Source: Chloroflexota bacterium
GTDB lineage: Bacteria; Chloroflexota; Dehalococcoidia; JACPQF01
DNA length: 33,615 nucleotides
Assembly: GCA_016190625.1 (NCBI GenBank)
Contig: JACPQF010000158.1
Span: 1-33,615 of the forward strand
Reading direction: 5' to 3'
The position numbers and the translations under genes were made by a program. The notes beneath the pieces were generated by a model that was not told the origin of the DNA, did not search any database, and saw only the letters and a list, made by a program, of their open reading frames with translations. Shown here piece by piece: positions 1 through 8,329 of the stretch (the stretch's first letter is position 1; each line of letters opens with the position of its first letter).

Positions 1-66
1 GGTCAGGGGTCGGGGGTCAGGGGACCGGCCCCTCAACCCTCAACCCTCAACCCTCTACCCTATTAC
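1..66. repeat. G/C-rich heptad repeat at 3' end of the GH116 gene
   Basis: The left part carries GGTCAGGGG twice around GTCGGG. After a short ACCGG centre, the right part carries CCCTCAA-type heptamers in tandem, ending in CCCTCTACCCTA. Read on the minus strand this is TAGGGTAGAGGGTTGAGGG repeated. The repeat runs into the coding end of the GH116 gene and supplies its TGA stop (47-49), so the last residues are repeat-encoded. The same heptamers recur at 6410-6554 in the same operon. It may form a hairpin or G-quadruplex; that is inference. Confidence 0.75.
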
Positions 67-2506
67 GTCGTTTCTCGTACGCATATTGCATCGCCCAGAT
101 CGCCTGGGGACGCATGTAAAGGGACGCCCGGAACTCGCAGTGCTCGTCCCAGGCTTCCGGCGTCCGGAACCAGTAGCCCCTGGTCTCGTAGGTGACCCGG
201 TATATTCCCCGGGCCAGCCGCAGAGCCTCTTCCTCCAGTCCGTTCTGGATCATGAAGCCCGCGAGGGCGTAGTTGGTGCCCGTCCAGACCTCCTCGGACT
301 GCTCGCACGTGCGGTCCATGGAGCCGTCGGGACGTATTCCGTTGACCGCGCCTATCATACCGTCCTTGAAGCCGAGGAGATTGTACTCATAGACCTTCCT
401 CAGCACCGATAGGACGTGATCCTGCGGCACGATGTTTGGCAGACCGCAGACCTGCGCGTACCACTGCCCGGCGAGCTGGTCGGCCATGATGCTGTCGCTG
501 TGCCCGTTGCCGGCGGCGTCGTAATTGTAGTATTCGCCGTTCCACAGCAGCCTCTCGTAGCTCGCCAGCGCCTGGTGGAACCACTTGTCGTATAGCTCCG
601 CTGTCTCCCGGTCGCCCTCGATCTCTGCCATTATTTTACCCGCTCTGAGGCTGGCCAGCCACAATCCGCCACAGTAGGCGCTGGCCCCCTTCATCGGCCA
701 AGTGTCGTAGGTTTGGTCGGGAACGCCCTCGTTCTCCGGGAGCCCATCTCCATCCTTATCCATCTCCTTCAAGTAGGCGATGGCCGATTTCACCGCCGGC
801 CAGCAATAGTCCACCAGCGAACGGTCGCCCAGAGCGACGTAGTCGCGATAGACCATGAGCACGAACTTGGAGTTCAGGTCCTTCCAGATGTTTATGTCCT
901 GCCAGGTGTAGGAGTTGGCCTTGAGCCAGGGGCTCTCCCAGGGATTCCCCAGATCGTGGGGGATGGCTCCCGCCTTCTTCCTCACGGCGCTCGACCCATT
1001 CGACGTTATAGTTACGGGCGACAGATCCTCCCAATTCACCGTATCGGCGAACTGGCACAGCTCCTGTTTCTCCAGTTCCGGCCAGAGCATGAGCAGGGCA
1101 AAGGAGCTGTAGAACCGCACGTCCAGGGTGGAGTAGAAGGGATAGTCAAAGCATTCGAGATAGGTGAACTTTCCTTCGCCCGGCTCCAAGTCCCCCACGC
1201 GCCCGTTCTCCCAAGCGGTGCCGCCGTCGACCAGATAGTACAGCTCGTTGAACAGCGCCGCCTTGTACCAGTCCGGCTTGGTGGGATCGGCTAGGATTGG
1301 CCGCTGCCAGGCGTCGATTTCCGCCTCCCAGTCCCGGTATTCCTCCAGAGCGTCCTTGCAGATCTGGAACGAATTGTCGCCGGACGTGCCGTAGAACTTG
1401 GTGTACCGCTTGTACCACTCGACGCCCCAGCCGAACTGCATGGCGGGGAAGTCCCAGGACAGGGCGAAGGGGACGACCTTGGTCTGGCCGGGCTCTAGTC
1501 TAAAGGTGATCGCCACGGCAGCCCCGATGTTCTCTCCCCACTCGGCCGGCCGCTGGTCGTCCTCGTCGTTCAGCCGTCCATCATCGACGAAGTCCTCCCA
1601 CAGGTCCCAGCCGTCGCCTCCCGTCTTGAACCTCGTTCGGAACGTCACCGAAGTTCCCGGCACCTCCTTGGCGGCTAGGCAGAACTCGCCCCGTCTCGCT
1701 CCTCCTATCTCGTTTGATTGAGTGCCGAGCACCACGCCCACGACCCGTCCACCCTCGGCGTCTTCCTCTACCTTCCGGTTGTAGTCACCGTGGATGCAGT
1801 AGTTCCAGGTCTCACAGCCCACGGTGTTCTGCCAGGTAAACATTACGGTGACCGTCACGGTCCTGCTCCGATTGTTGGTCGCCGTGGCCTCGAAGATGCC
1901 CACCGGATAGCTGGTCTCCCGGTAGTTATGCGGGATGATGGGCGAGAACTGCTTCATGGCGAGATCTACGCCGACGATGTCCGGGTCGTAGACGAATTGC
2001 GCCTTGGGGAAGAGGGCGTGGTAGACGCCCGCTCCCGCCGGGTAGTCCCATTGCCACGAACCGAGCACGCCTTCCGGCTTTCCGGCGCAGAGCACGGTGG
2101 CCTCGGCGTCCCGGCCATCGTCCACGTATACCGAGAACTGGTTGGCCGGAACCGTCTCGTAGTGATGTCTGCCCACGTCCAGATGCCAGCGAGCAAAGTC
2201 GCCGCGATAGGTTCGTCCGATAGAGCCACTGCCAAAGCCTCCCAGGGGCAGGCCCTGCCAGTACCCGTCGTCACGTATCTGGCCGATGAGCGCCGGCTTC
2301 ACGCGCCCAGGGTCGTCGAGGGGGGCGCCGATGCGTCGCACCCAGCCCGGGCCAAGGTTCCTGGCCCAGTCGGGAAGACTATTCATATCGACCTCTGAGC
2401 CATCTCTGGCGGCTCTCCTGATTCCCCCCGTGAGGAACCTGGTGCCGCCGAGGGTAGCTCCCGGTCCAAACGCCCGTCCGAATCTCAGGTGATCACGCCT
2501 ACTCAT
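47..2506 (-). CDS. GH116 family beta-glycosidase (GBA2/DUF608-like)
   Basis: This 819-aa protein looks like a full-length glycoside hydrolase family 116 enzyme, a retaining beta-glucosidase/xylosidase or glucosylceramidase-like hydrolase. The N-terminal beta domain carries GLPLGGFGSGSIGR near residues 85-98. The (alpha/alpha)6 catalytic domain holds the presumed nucleophile E451 in YLECFDYPFY, followed by TLDVRFY, and the presumed acid/base D601 in QTYDTW; the roughly 150-residue spacing fits the family. No signal peptide is evident, so it probably works in the cytoplasm on imported oligosaccharides. The ATG at 2506 follows CCAGGAG with good spacing, 4 bp after the GH9 stop, so it is translated with that gene. 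A second start at MNSLPDW (about residue 41), preceded by AGAGGTC, would remove a poorly conserved head. Exact substrate is not readable from sequence. Confidence 0.9.
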   Translation of the reverse strand: MSRRDHLRFGRAFGPGATLGGTRFLTGGIRRAARDGSEVDMNSLPDWARNLGPGWVRRIGAPLDDPGRVKPALIGQIRDDGYWQGLPLGGFGSGSIGRTYRGDFARWHLDVGRHHYETVPANQFSVYVDDGRDAEATVLCAGKPEGVLGSWQWDYPAGAGVYHALFPKAQFVYDPDIVGVDLAMKQFSPIIPHNYRETSYPVGIFEATATNNRSRTVTVTVMFTWQNTVGCETWNYCIHGDYNRKVEEDAEGGRVVGVVLGTQSNEIGGARRGEFCLAAKEVPGTSVTFRTRFKTGGDGWDLWEDFVDDGRLNDEDDQRPAEWGENIGAAVAITFRLEPGQTKVVPFALSWDFPAMQFGWGVEWYKRYTKFYGTSGDNSFQICKDALEEYRDWEAEIDAWQRPILADPTKPDWYKAALFNELYYLVDGGTAWENGRVGDLEPGEGKFTYLECFDYPFYSTLDVRFYSSFALLMLWPELEKQELCQFADTVNWEDLSPVTITSNGSSAVRKKAGAIPHDLGNPWESPWLKANSYTWQDINIWKDLNSKFVLMVYRDYVALGDRSLVDYCWPAVKSAIAYLKEMDKDGDGLPENEGVPDQTYDTWPMKGASAYCGGLWLASLRAGKIMAEIEGDRETAELYDKWFHQALASYERLLWNGEYYNYDAAGNGHSDSIMADQLAGQWYAQVCGLPNIVPQDHVLSVLRKVYEYNLLGFKDGMIGAVNGIRPDGSMDRTCEQSEEVWTGTNYALAGFMIQNGLEEEALRLARGIYRVTYETRGYWFRTPEAWDEHCEFRASLYMRPQAIWAMQYAYEKRRNRVEG

Positions 2507-2510
2507 TTCT

Positions 2511-4457
2511 TTACTCCTGGTATGGTCGGAAGTACGCCGTTACGAAAACGAGGGGCGCGTTGTACTCGATAGAGTTTTCATTTACCGAGTAAGCCATCGT
2601 ATCGTCGACGTAGCTTCGCGGCCCTAGAGACGATGGGGCTAAGCCGTCTTGCGCATCTTTGTTCGGTCCCCCCACCAGCACGCCGGGCACCAGCTTGCCA
2701 AGGCTGAACATGGTGCGGTTGTGCGGCTTCTGAACCGAGTTCGCCCCGTAGCTCGTCACGAAGGACTTGCCAATGGAATTGCGGCCCAGGACGTAGTGCA
2801 ACTGGTCGAGAGCGCTGTCCACATAGGCATCGTTCGGCGCCATGCGGTCTGCCACCAGCAGCAAGACGGCGTTATCCAGCGCGGTCTTGTTGGAGGCCCA
2901 GCCGTACACCGAGAGCGACGACTTGTATCTATTAATGGGGCTGTCGACGGTGTTGACCATGCTGTCAGCCCAGTTCACCATCTGGTCCCTGATCTTATTC
3001 TTGAGGCCGGCGTCGGCGCCGTCCGTGAAGTAGTAGGTTATCAAGCCCATGCTTTCGGTATCGATCCAGGCCAGCGGTCCCACGGATCCGCTGCTGAAAC
3101 GCGACAAGTGCTTCTTCGCGTAATCGTGGTACTTGCCACTCCCCGTAGTCTTGAACAGCTCGGTGGCTGCCCAGAAACGCTGGGTTGCGTCGTCGCCGTA
3201 GACGTAGCCGCCAGTACCGTAGTCCCCGGTGGGGATTATGGCGCCGCTCTTGTCGAGAAAGGCCCAGGCATGCTCAGCCGCTGCCAGAGCTTGTTTGGCA
3301 AACCCGGCGTCATACGGCCGGTAGATGCGGGAAGCCTTGGACATCACCGCCGCGAACAGGGCGGTGTCTGGCGTAGAGATGTCATAGACGTACTGCGTGC
3401 CGCCGACATCCGCATCGGACTTGGAGAACGGCCCGAAGTTCTCGGGCGTGACCTTGGTGTACACCGCGCCATCTTCCCGCTGCATCTTGAACAGCCAGTC
3501 GAGCTCGACCTTCACCACCCGGAGATAGTCGGGCAGACTTTCACCCTTGCCCGCTAGCTTCAGGTCGTCCTTTAGCACCTTTTCCGGTTGAAGCTCGGCG
3601 GTGAGGAGAAGATCGCCCAGGGTTATCCCCGCCGTGGGCACGTACTTGCCGTAGTCGCCGGCATCCGGCCAGCCGCCAGAAACGTCTATCTTCTTGCCCC
3701 GATCTTTGGCAAGGTAAGCTTGAGCATCGTGGAACGCCGCCGGCGCCAGCCGCGCGAGGTCGTCGTAGGACTTGATGGCGTCCTTGTACAGCCCGTCGTA
3801 GACATCCTTGCCGACCAGGAACGGATGGGAGCTGCCAGACCCCTGAACAACTATGACGTAGCTACCCGGCTTGGTTAGCGGCGTGAAATCGGCCTCCTGC
3901 GCCATGTCGTCCGAGTCGATGTCTTGAATCGGCGTGCCCAGGCGCCCGGCAAACACGCTCTTCCGTGTGTCGACGTCGACGACCTTGAACACACTACCCG
4001 CCGCGCCCTTTACCAGAGCCACTTTAGGAGCATTGGGAAGGTAGCCCACCTGATTGACGCTGAACATGTCGCCTTTGGTCATTTCCGAAGGCACGTTCTC
4101 TCCCACGGCCATCGGCTCGTATTGCTTTGCTGGCTTCGCCGCGACCGTCGACCGCCCTGACTTGTAGGCGGCGGCCCCCTGCGGCGCCCGCCACGGCATC
4201 ACCACGACCGCGGCCAGAATCACAATGGCGACCAGTGAAACGCTGAGTACGGCGTGGCCCGGCTTCATCTCGCTGAGTCCAGGGACCGTGGCCAGCTTCG
4301 GCCTCAGAGCCTCGACCCTTCGTTCGTAGTCGGCATACAGTTCCTTGGCCTGCTGCCATGCCTCGCGCCAGGGGAGCACGGGGGACGCATTTCCCGCACC
4401 CTGATTAGCCTTTGGACGCAGGTGCTCGGTCAATTTGGCAAGCTGTTCTTTCAGCAC
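2511..4457 (-). CDS. Membrane-anchored GH9 endoglucanase with CelD-type Ig-like N domain
   Basis: This 648-aa protein is a glycoside hydrolase family 9 cellulase-type enzyme, acting on beta-1,4-glucans by inversion. Residues 1-67 are charged and soluble. One hydrophobic segment follows at about 69-90, and everything after it should be outside the membrane, giving a type II anchor rather than a cleaved signal peptide. A CelD_N Ig-like domain starts near 132 (VNQVGYLP). The catalytic (alpha/alpha)6 barrel has DAGDYGKY with D265 and D268, a C-terminal His motif in KPHNR, and the proton donor E627 in VNENSIEYNAP. The GTG start at 4457 is set by AAGGAGGT a few bases upstream. It sits 66 bp after the permease gene and 4 bp before GH116, which suggests surface depolymerisation followed by uptake and intracellular trimming. 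Confidence 0.9.
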   Translation of the reverse strand: MLKEQLAKLTEHLRPKANQGAGNASPVLPWREAWQQAKELYADYERRVEALRPKLATVPGLSEMKPGHAVLSVSLVAIVILAAVVVMPWRAPQGAAAYKSGRSTVAAKPAKQYEPMAVGENVPSEMTKGDMFSVNQVGYLPNAPKVALVKGAAGSVFKVVDVDTRKSVFAGRLGTPIQDIDSDDMAQEADFTPLTKPGSYVIVVQGSGSSHPFLVGKDVYDGLYKDAIKSYDDLARLAPAAFHDAQAYLAKDRGKKIDVSGGWPDAGDYGKYVPTAGITLGDLLLTAELQPEKVLKDDLKLAGKGESLPDYLRVVKVELDWLFKMQREDGAVYTKVTPENFGPFSKSDADVGGTQYVYDISTPDTALFAAVMSKASRIYRPYDAGFAKQALAAAEHAWAFLDKSGAIIPTGDYGTGGYVYGDDATQRFWAATELFKTTGSGKYHDYAKKHLSRFSSGSVGPLAWIDTESMGLITYYFTDGADAGLKNKIRDQMVNWADSMVNTVDSPINRYKSSLSVYGWASNKTALDNAVLLLVADRMAPNDAYVDSALDQLHYVLGRNSIGKSFVTSYGANSVQKPHNRTMFSLGKLVPGVLVGGPNKDAQDGLAPSSLGPRSYVDDTMAYSVNENSIEYNAPLVFVTAYFRPYQE

Positions 4458-4487
4458 GTGTACCTCCTTCTCCCTCCATTAGAGCAG

Positions 4488-4507
4488 GGGCGAAAGATGT
4501 TTCGCCC
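4488..4507. repeat. GGGGCGA-armed hairpin in the permease-GH9 gap
   Basis: GGGCGAAA (4488-4495) pairs perfectly with TTTCGCCC (4500-4507) across a 4-nt loop. It lies between the second permease stop and the GH9 ribosome binding site, so it is inside the operon transcript. It shares its arm core with hairpins at 10529-10566 and 11780-11807. An RNA processing or stability element is possible. Confidence 0.65.
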
Positions 4508-4523
4508 GTACGGACGTTGTTCA

Positions 4524-5411
4524 CTACTGGCCAGTGAGGGCTCCCGCTGCCAGCCCGTCGACGATCTTGCGTGAGCCGAAGATAGTGACGATGAGCATCG
4601 GTATGGTGGCGATAGAGCTGCCGATCAGGAGCGCGGCGGTATCGGTGCCGTGGACTCCTCTCAGATTCGCCAGGGCAACGGCGTAGGTATACATATCGGG
4701 CGACTGCATGATAACCAGAGGCCCGAGGAACGAATTCCAACCGCCGATGAAGGTGGTAATCGCCAGGGCTCCCGCTGCCGGCGCCGCTATCGGTAGAGCA
4801 ATTCTCCAGAACATACCGAACTCGGACGCTCCGTCGATGCGAGCGGCGTCGAATAGCTCGGCGGGAATGGCGCTGGAAATGTATTGTCTCATCCAGAACA
4901 CGCCAAAGGCGCTGCCGATGGCCGGAATGATGAACGGCCAGAAGGTGTTCGTCCAACCCATCCAGGACATCTGGATGTACCAGGGTATCAGCCCCAGTTG
5001 ACCGGGAATCATCATGGTGGCCAGCATTATCCAGAACAGCTTCTCCTTGGCCTTGAATTGATATCTGGCGAAGGCGTAGCCGCCCAGGGCGCTGAAAAAG
5101 ACCGTGACCAGAGTTGTCGGGGCGGCGATGATGAAGCTATTGATCATCGAGCGCCAAAAGTAGGGAACATACTCCATCAGCGTTTGATAGTTGTTTAGCA
5201 TCTCCGCGCCGAAGAAGAGCGACGGTGTGCCACTGCTTATGTCGCCCGTCGAATGAGTCGAGAGCACGAACTCCCAATAGAAGGGGAAAAGCGTGACCAA
5301 GGCCATGATCCCCAACAGAGCGTACAGGACCAGTTTTTGGATGCTGGGAACGCGCAGGGCTTTGGCGCCGATTGGATTGCGTATTGGCGATGTCGTGGTC
5401 ATTGTTGCCAT
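4524..5411 (-). CDS. Carbohydrate ABC transporter permease, CUT1 family (MalG/UgpE-like)
   Basis: This 295-aa inner-membrane permease has six predicted membrane spans and the cytoplasmic EAA loop for ATPase contact at AARIDGASEFGMFWRIALP (around residues 189-207). The profile FPFYWEFVLST near the N terminus is typical of the second CUT1 permease. The ATG at 5411 lies 4 bp after the stop of the first permease, so translation is coupled; GGAGG stands about 11 nt upstream, and a second ATG at 5402 is possible. It would form the heterodimeric channel with the product at 5416-6387 and receive sugar from the lipoprotein at 6552-7856. No ATP-binding subunit is encoded nearby; many CUT1 systems share one MsiK/MalK-type ATPase encoded elsewhere. 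Confidence 0.93.
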   Translation of the reverse strand: MATMTTTSPIRNPIGAKALRVPSIQKLVLYALLGIMALVTLFPFYWEFVLSTHSTGDISSGTPSLFFGAEMLNNYQTLMEYVPYFWRSMINSFIIAAPTTLVTVFFSALGGYAFARYQFKAKEKLFWIMLATMMIPGQLGLIPWYIQMSWMGWTNTFWPFIIPAIGSAFGVFWMRQYISSAIPAELFDAARIDGASEFGMFWRIALPIAAPAAGALAITTFIGGWNSFLGPLVIMQSPDMYTYAVALANLRGVHGTDTAALLIGSSIATIPMLIVTIFGSRKIVDGLAAGALTGQ

Positions 5412-5415
5412 ATTC

Positions 5416-6387
5416 CTAACCCTCCGATTCCCTGAAGAATAGTCGCCGGTTGACGACCGTCAGCACGAGAATGATAGCAAAGAGCAGCACGGCGATTGCC
5501 GCGGCATAGCCGAACTGGCCATAGTTGAAGGCCGTTTCGTACAGCGACATCGTCATGGTGAGGCCAGCGCTGTCGGCTCCGCCGAGGGTACCGCTGCCGG
5601 CGCCTGCTACGCCGCCTAACAACATCAACGGAACATCGAAGATCTGGACGCTTCCAATGATGGTGATGCTCACGATGAAGAAAGTAACCTTCTTGAGGAG
5701 GGGAAGCGTTATCCTCAGGAGGACGTCCTTCTGGGAGGCGCCATCGATCATGGCTGCCTCATAGAGCTCGTTCGGTATGCTTTTCAGCCCGGCGGAGAAG
5801 AGAATGATGTTCCAGCCGATGTACTGCCAGATGGTTACGATCGCCACGGCCGGCTTGATCCAGAGGCCGCTGCCCGTGACATAGCCGAGCCAGTCCACCG
5901 GTCCGATGCCCACCCGAGCCAAAAGGTAGTTGAAGAAGCCGTTGTAAGCGAAGATCACTCCCCAGACTAGCCCCAGCACCACGGGCGAGGTTATGTAGGG
6001 CAGGAACAACACCGCTCGCCAGAAGTCACGTCCCTTCATGCCCTTTGCGTTGAGGACAAAGGCGATGAGCAGGGCCAGGCCCACCTGGAATACGGTGACC
6101 ACTCCCATCAGCCAGAGGGAGTTGAGGACGGACTTGTGTACCAGGCTATCTATGAGCATATTCTGGAAGTTCGCCAGCCCCACCCACGTGTTCTCGCTGG
6201 GAGTCCACCGGGTGAAGGCCAGGTAGAAGCTGAAGGCTATGGGAAAGAGCCCGAACACCAGAAAGCTCAGGTAGAACGGCGATATGAACAGATAGGCCCA
6301 TAGAGAGCGTCTAGTCGATTCCTTTACTCTCACTCGAGGAACCGAGACCGTACGCCCATCGAACGCTGGGGTGCCAACTTGGCTCAT
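5416..6387 (-). CDS. Carbohydrate ABC transporter permease, CUT1 family (MalF/UgpA-like)
   Basis: This 323-aa permease has six predicted membrane spans after a charged N-terminal tail, starting with LFISPFYLSFLVFGLFPIAF near residue 33. The EAA loop is EAAMIDGASQKDVLLRITLP. The start ATG at 6387 is preceded by AAAGGAG with 7-nt spacing. The gene is the first permease of the operon, placed 164 bp after the solute-binding protein; that gap is filled by G-rich inverted heptad repeats. With the second permease it should import an oligosaccharide released from plant-type glucans, an inference from the GH9 and GH116 genes in the same operon. Confidence 0.93.
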   Translation of the reverse strand: MSQVGTPAFDGRTVSVPRVRVKESTRRSLWAYLFISPFYLSFLVFGLFPIAFSFYLAFTRWTPSENTWVGLANFQNMLIDSLVHKSVLNSLWLMGVVTVFQVGLALLIAFVLNAKGMKGRDFWRAVLFLPYITSPVVLGLVWGVIFAYNGFFNYLLARVGIGPVDWLGYVTGSGLWIKPAVAIVTIWQYIGWNIILFSAGLKSIPNELYEAAMIDGASQKDVLLRITLPLLKKVTFFIVSITIIGSVQIFDVPLMLLGGVAGAGSGTLGGADSAGLTMTMSLYETAFNYGQFGYAAAIAVLLFAIILVLTVVNRRLFFRESEG

Positions 6388-6409
6388 TCGGCTTCTCCTT
6401 TCGGGAGGA

Positions 6410-6554
6410 TTGAGGGTACAGGGTAGAGGGTAGAGGGGATCCCCCCGCCCTTAACTCTCAATCCTATACCCAATCCCCCTTGTGCCCTTCGTTCTAAGTA
6501 GATCTGAGATGGTGGGGGTAGAGGGTCTCCCTCAACCCTCTACCCTCTACCCTA
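6410..6554. repeat. Inverted heptad repeat between binding protein and permease genes
   Basis: GGGTAGAGGGTAGAGGG (6421-6437) is perfectly complementary to CCCTCTACCCTCTACCC (6536-6552), a 17-bp inverted repeat with about 100 nt between arms. Further heptamers (TTGAGGG, CCCTCAA) flank the arms, and a GGGGGTAGAGGG copy lies inside. The right arm overlaps the TAG stop of the binding-protein gene. Its position is that of the malE-malF intercistronic REP elements of enterobacteria, which protect the upstream mRNA; a similar role here is inference. Confidence 0.85.
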
Positions 6555-7856
6555 CGACGGCAGTTTCAACTGAATGTTGGACGCCCTGGCGGCCCGCTCC
6601 TGCAGTTGCGTGGCTGCGGTCTGCAAGGCTTGCTGGGGCGTCGTTTTGCCGGCGATGGCCGCGTCAACCTGTGCGTTGAGAAGGTCGACGCCGAGGGAGT
6701 CAACTGCGCTGTAGTGCAGTGGCTTCACCTCTTGAGCCAGCTCGACCAGTAGCTTCCATGCTTTCTGTCCACCGAGGTAGTCCACGCCCTCGTTGTACAG
6801 TGGGCTGTTCCAGGCCGGCGTGTAGGCGGGCACAATTCCCGTCTTCTGGAACACGGCGTTCTGAGTCTCGGCCCTGGTGGTCAGGAACTTGACGAACTCC
6901 CATGCCGCGGCCTTATTCTTGGCCAGCTTGGGGATCTGGAGATAAGTTCCGCCATTGTCGAAGGCGCCACCCGGGGCTCTGGCCATTCGCCACTTGCCCG
7001 CGCCGTCCTTGTCGATCAGGTTCTGGAAGTTACCGAGCATCCAGCCGCCCATCACGACTGTGGCAACCTTGCCGCTCTTGAGTGCGGGCATCCAACGCTC
7101 GCTCCAGGTAGCTACCTTGGCACTGATGGCGGCGTCATTGGCTTTCACCGCCAGAGCGAGGGGTTCCTGACCCTCTTTCACGAAGGCGATATCGTTGCCG
7201 ATCGCGATGTTTCCGCCGTTCTGCCAGAAGGCAGCGTTGAAAACGTCGTGGGGATTGGCGATGATCGAGCTCTCGCCGTTGGTGGCCTTGGCGATCTTCT
7301 CTCCGGCCTTGATAAAATCAGGCCAGGTCGCCAGCGCCTTGCTGACTTCGTCCGGATCGGTGGGCAGACCCGCCTTGGCGAAGATCTCCGGCTTGTAGAA
7401 CATCACACCAGTGGCGACGTCCCAGGGAAAAACCGGCATCTCGCCGTTAGGAGCAACTGTCGCCGCGAACTTCCATTCGATGAAGTCCTTGCGGAACTGC
7501 TCCGCGTTGTAGTTGGAGTCGAGAAGATTCTCGCCGGCGTCGAGGAACCTGCCGACCATACTGGTATCCAAGCCGATCACATCCGGCACGCCGGACTTAG
7601 CGGCCAGAGCCGCCAGATACTTCTTGGACATGTCGCCAAACGGCTGCTGTACGAAATTGACCTTTACTCCCGGGTAGGCCTTTTCGAACATCGGTATGAC
7701 CGTCTCCATGGAGACTTTGTCGAAGTACCATACCGTGATCTTACCTTGTTTTGCGGACCCACCCGAGGGTCCTTGCCCTCCGGCGCAGGCCGCCAGGAGC
7801 ACCGTCGCAGCAGTGATGGCAGAGACTACTGCCTTCATTCCAAACTTTCGGAACAA
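6552..7856 (-). CDS. ABC sugar solute-binding lipoprotein
   Basis: This 434-aa periplasmic-type binding protein belongs to the extracellular solute-binding family 1 that serves CUT1 importers. It has an N-terminal hydrophobic helix and lipobox ending LLAAC (Cys24 from the chosen start), followed by a Gly/Ser linker and ITVWYF, the usual first strand. It should be lipid-anchored outside the cell and deliver sugar to the two permeases downstream. I chose TTG at 7856 because AAAGGAGG precedes it with 7-nt spacing; the longer ATG at 7892 adds 12 charged residues and has only AAGG immediately next to it. The TAG stop touches a 17-bp inverted repeat that may raise its expression over the permeases. 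Confidence 0.93.
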   Translation of the reverse strand: MFRKFGMKAVVSAITAATVLLAACAGGQGPSGGSAKQGKITVWYFDKVSMETVIPMFEKAYPGVKVNFVQQPFGDMSKKYLAALAAKSGVPDVIGLDTSMVGRFLDAGENLLDSNYNAEQFRKDFIEWKFAATVAPNGEMPVFPWDVATGVMFYKPEIFAKAGLPTDPDEVSKALATWPDFIKAGEKIAKATNGESSIIANPHDVFNAAFWQNGGNIAIGNDIAFVKEGQEPLALAVKANDAAISAKVATWSERWMPALKSGKVATVVMGGWMLGNFQNLIDKDGAGKWRMARAPGGAFDNGGTYLQIPKLAKNKAAAWEFVKFLTTRAETQNAVFQKTGIVPAYTPAWNSPLYNEGVDYLGGQKAWKLLVELAQEVKPLHYSAVDSLGVDLLNAQVDAAIAGKTTPQQALQTAATQLQERAARASNIQLKLPS

Positions 7857-7931
7857 ATCTGTTCCTCCTTTCGTCTCGTCGCCATTCTTCATGGCCTTAT
7901 GGACTTTCCGTTCTTACGCTGCCGCCGCTAC

Positions 7932-8162
7932 CTAGCCCAGCGAAGGCGGCTCATCCCTGACAACATAGCCGGCGTCTTTGCCAAGGTGAGCGACATACCG
8001 GGCCAGCTCTTGCACATCCCGGAAGTAGACCACTTCTCCGGTTTGCACGTGGGTGGCTTCGCAGCGAAAGCCATTGGAGGCGCCATCTCTGGACCCCTCG
8101 TGCCACATTCGCACCACCAGGGTCACGATTCTGTTTCCTATTCGTTTAGCATTTGTGGTCAT
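7932..8162 (-). CDS. Small conserved protein of unknown function (76 aa)
   Basis: This 76-aa soluble protein has no signal or membrane segment. The core reads LVVRMWHEGS, then FRCEATHVQTGEVVYFRDVQELARYV. I recognise this as a recurrent small family in which a Trp-His-Glu strand is followed by a GEVxYFRD turn and a helix; no function is established to my knowledge. TAGGAGG stands about 11 nt upstream of the ATG. It lies 75 bp upstream of the sugar-binding lipoprotein on the same strand and could be co-transcribed with the sugar operon, since I see no convincing promoter between them. It diverges from rsfS. Confidence 0.75.
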   Translation of the reverse strand: MTTNAKRIGNRIVTLVVRMWHEGSRDGASNGFRCEATHVQTGEVVYFRDVQELARYVAHLGKDAGYVVRDEPPSLG

Positions 8163-8270
8163 TTTTGGCCTCGCCTCCTAATCTTGCGACGGGAGTTTAC
8201 ACCCCTCCGGTTATGGCGCGGTCATTTCTCGGTAATGTTTGGGTCATTTTTCACTAATTTGGCACGACTT

Positions 8271-8298
8271 TTGAAAATGGCACCAAAAATGCTATAAT
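8271..8298 (+). promoter_or_regulatory. Promoter of rsfS
   Basis: TTGAAA (8271-8276), a 16-bp spacer and TATAAT (8293-8298), with TG-C just ahead of the -10 giving an extended -10. Transcription would begin near 8305, about 25 nt before the proposed CTG start. Confidence 0.8.
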
Positions 8299-8329
8299 AC
8301 AGGGGAAGACATGGCTGGAGGTCTGATCT

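Noticed and set aside
1-66. CRISPR-like array from the repeated heptamers
   Set aside because: Units are 7-8 nt without spacers; not a CRISPR array.
2649-3557. 302-codon plus-strand open frame
   Set aside because: Antisense to the GH9 catalytic domain, no recognisable motifs.
7248-8297. 349-codon plus-strand open frame
   Set aside because: It lies antisense to the sugar-binding lipoprotein and the 76-aa gene, has no family motif and covers the rsfS promoter; a shadow of GC-rich coding.
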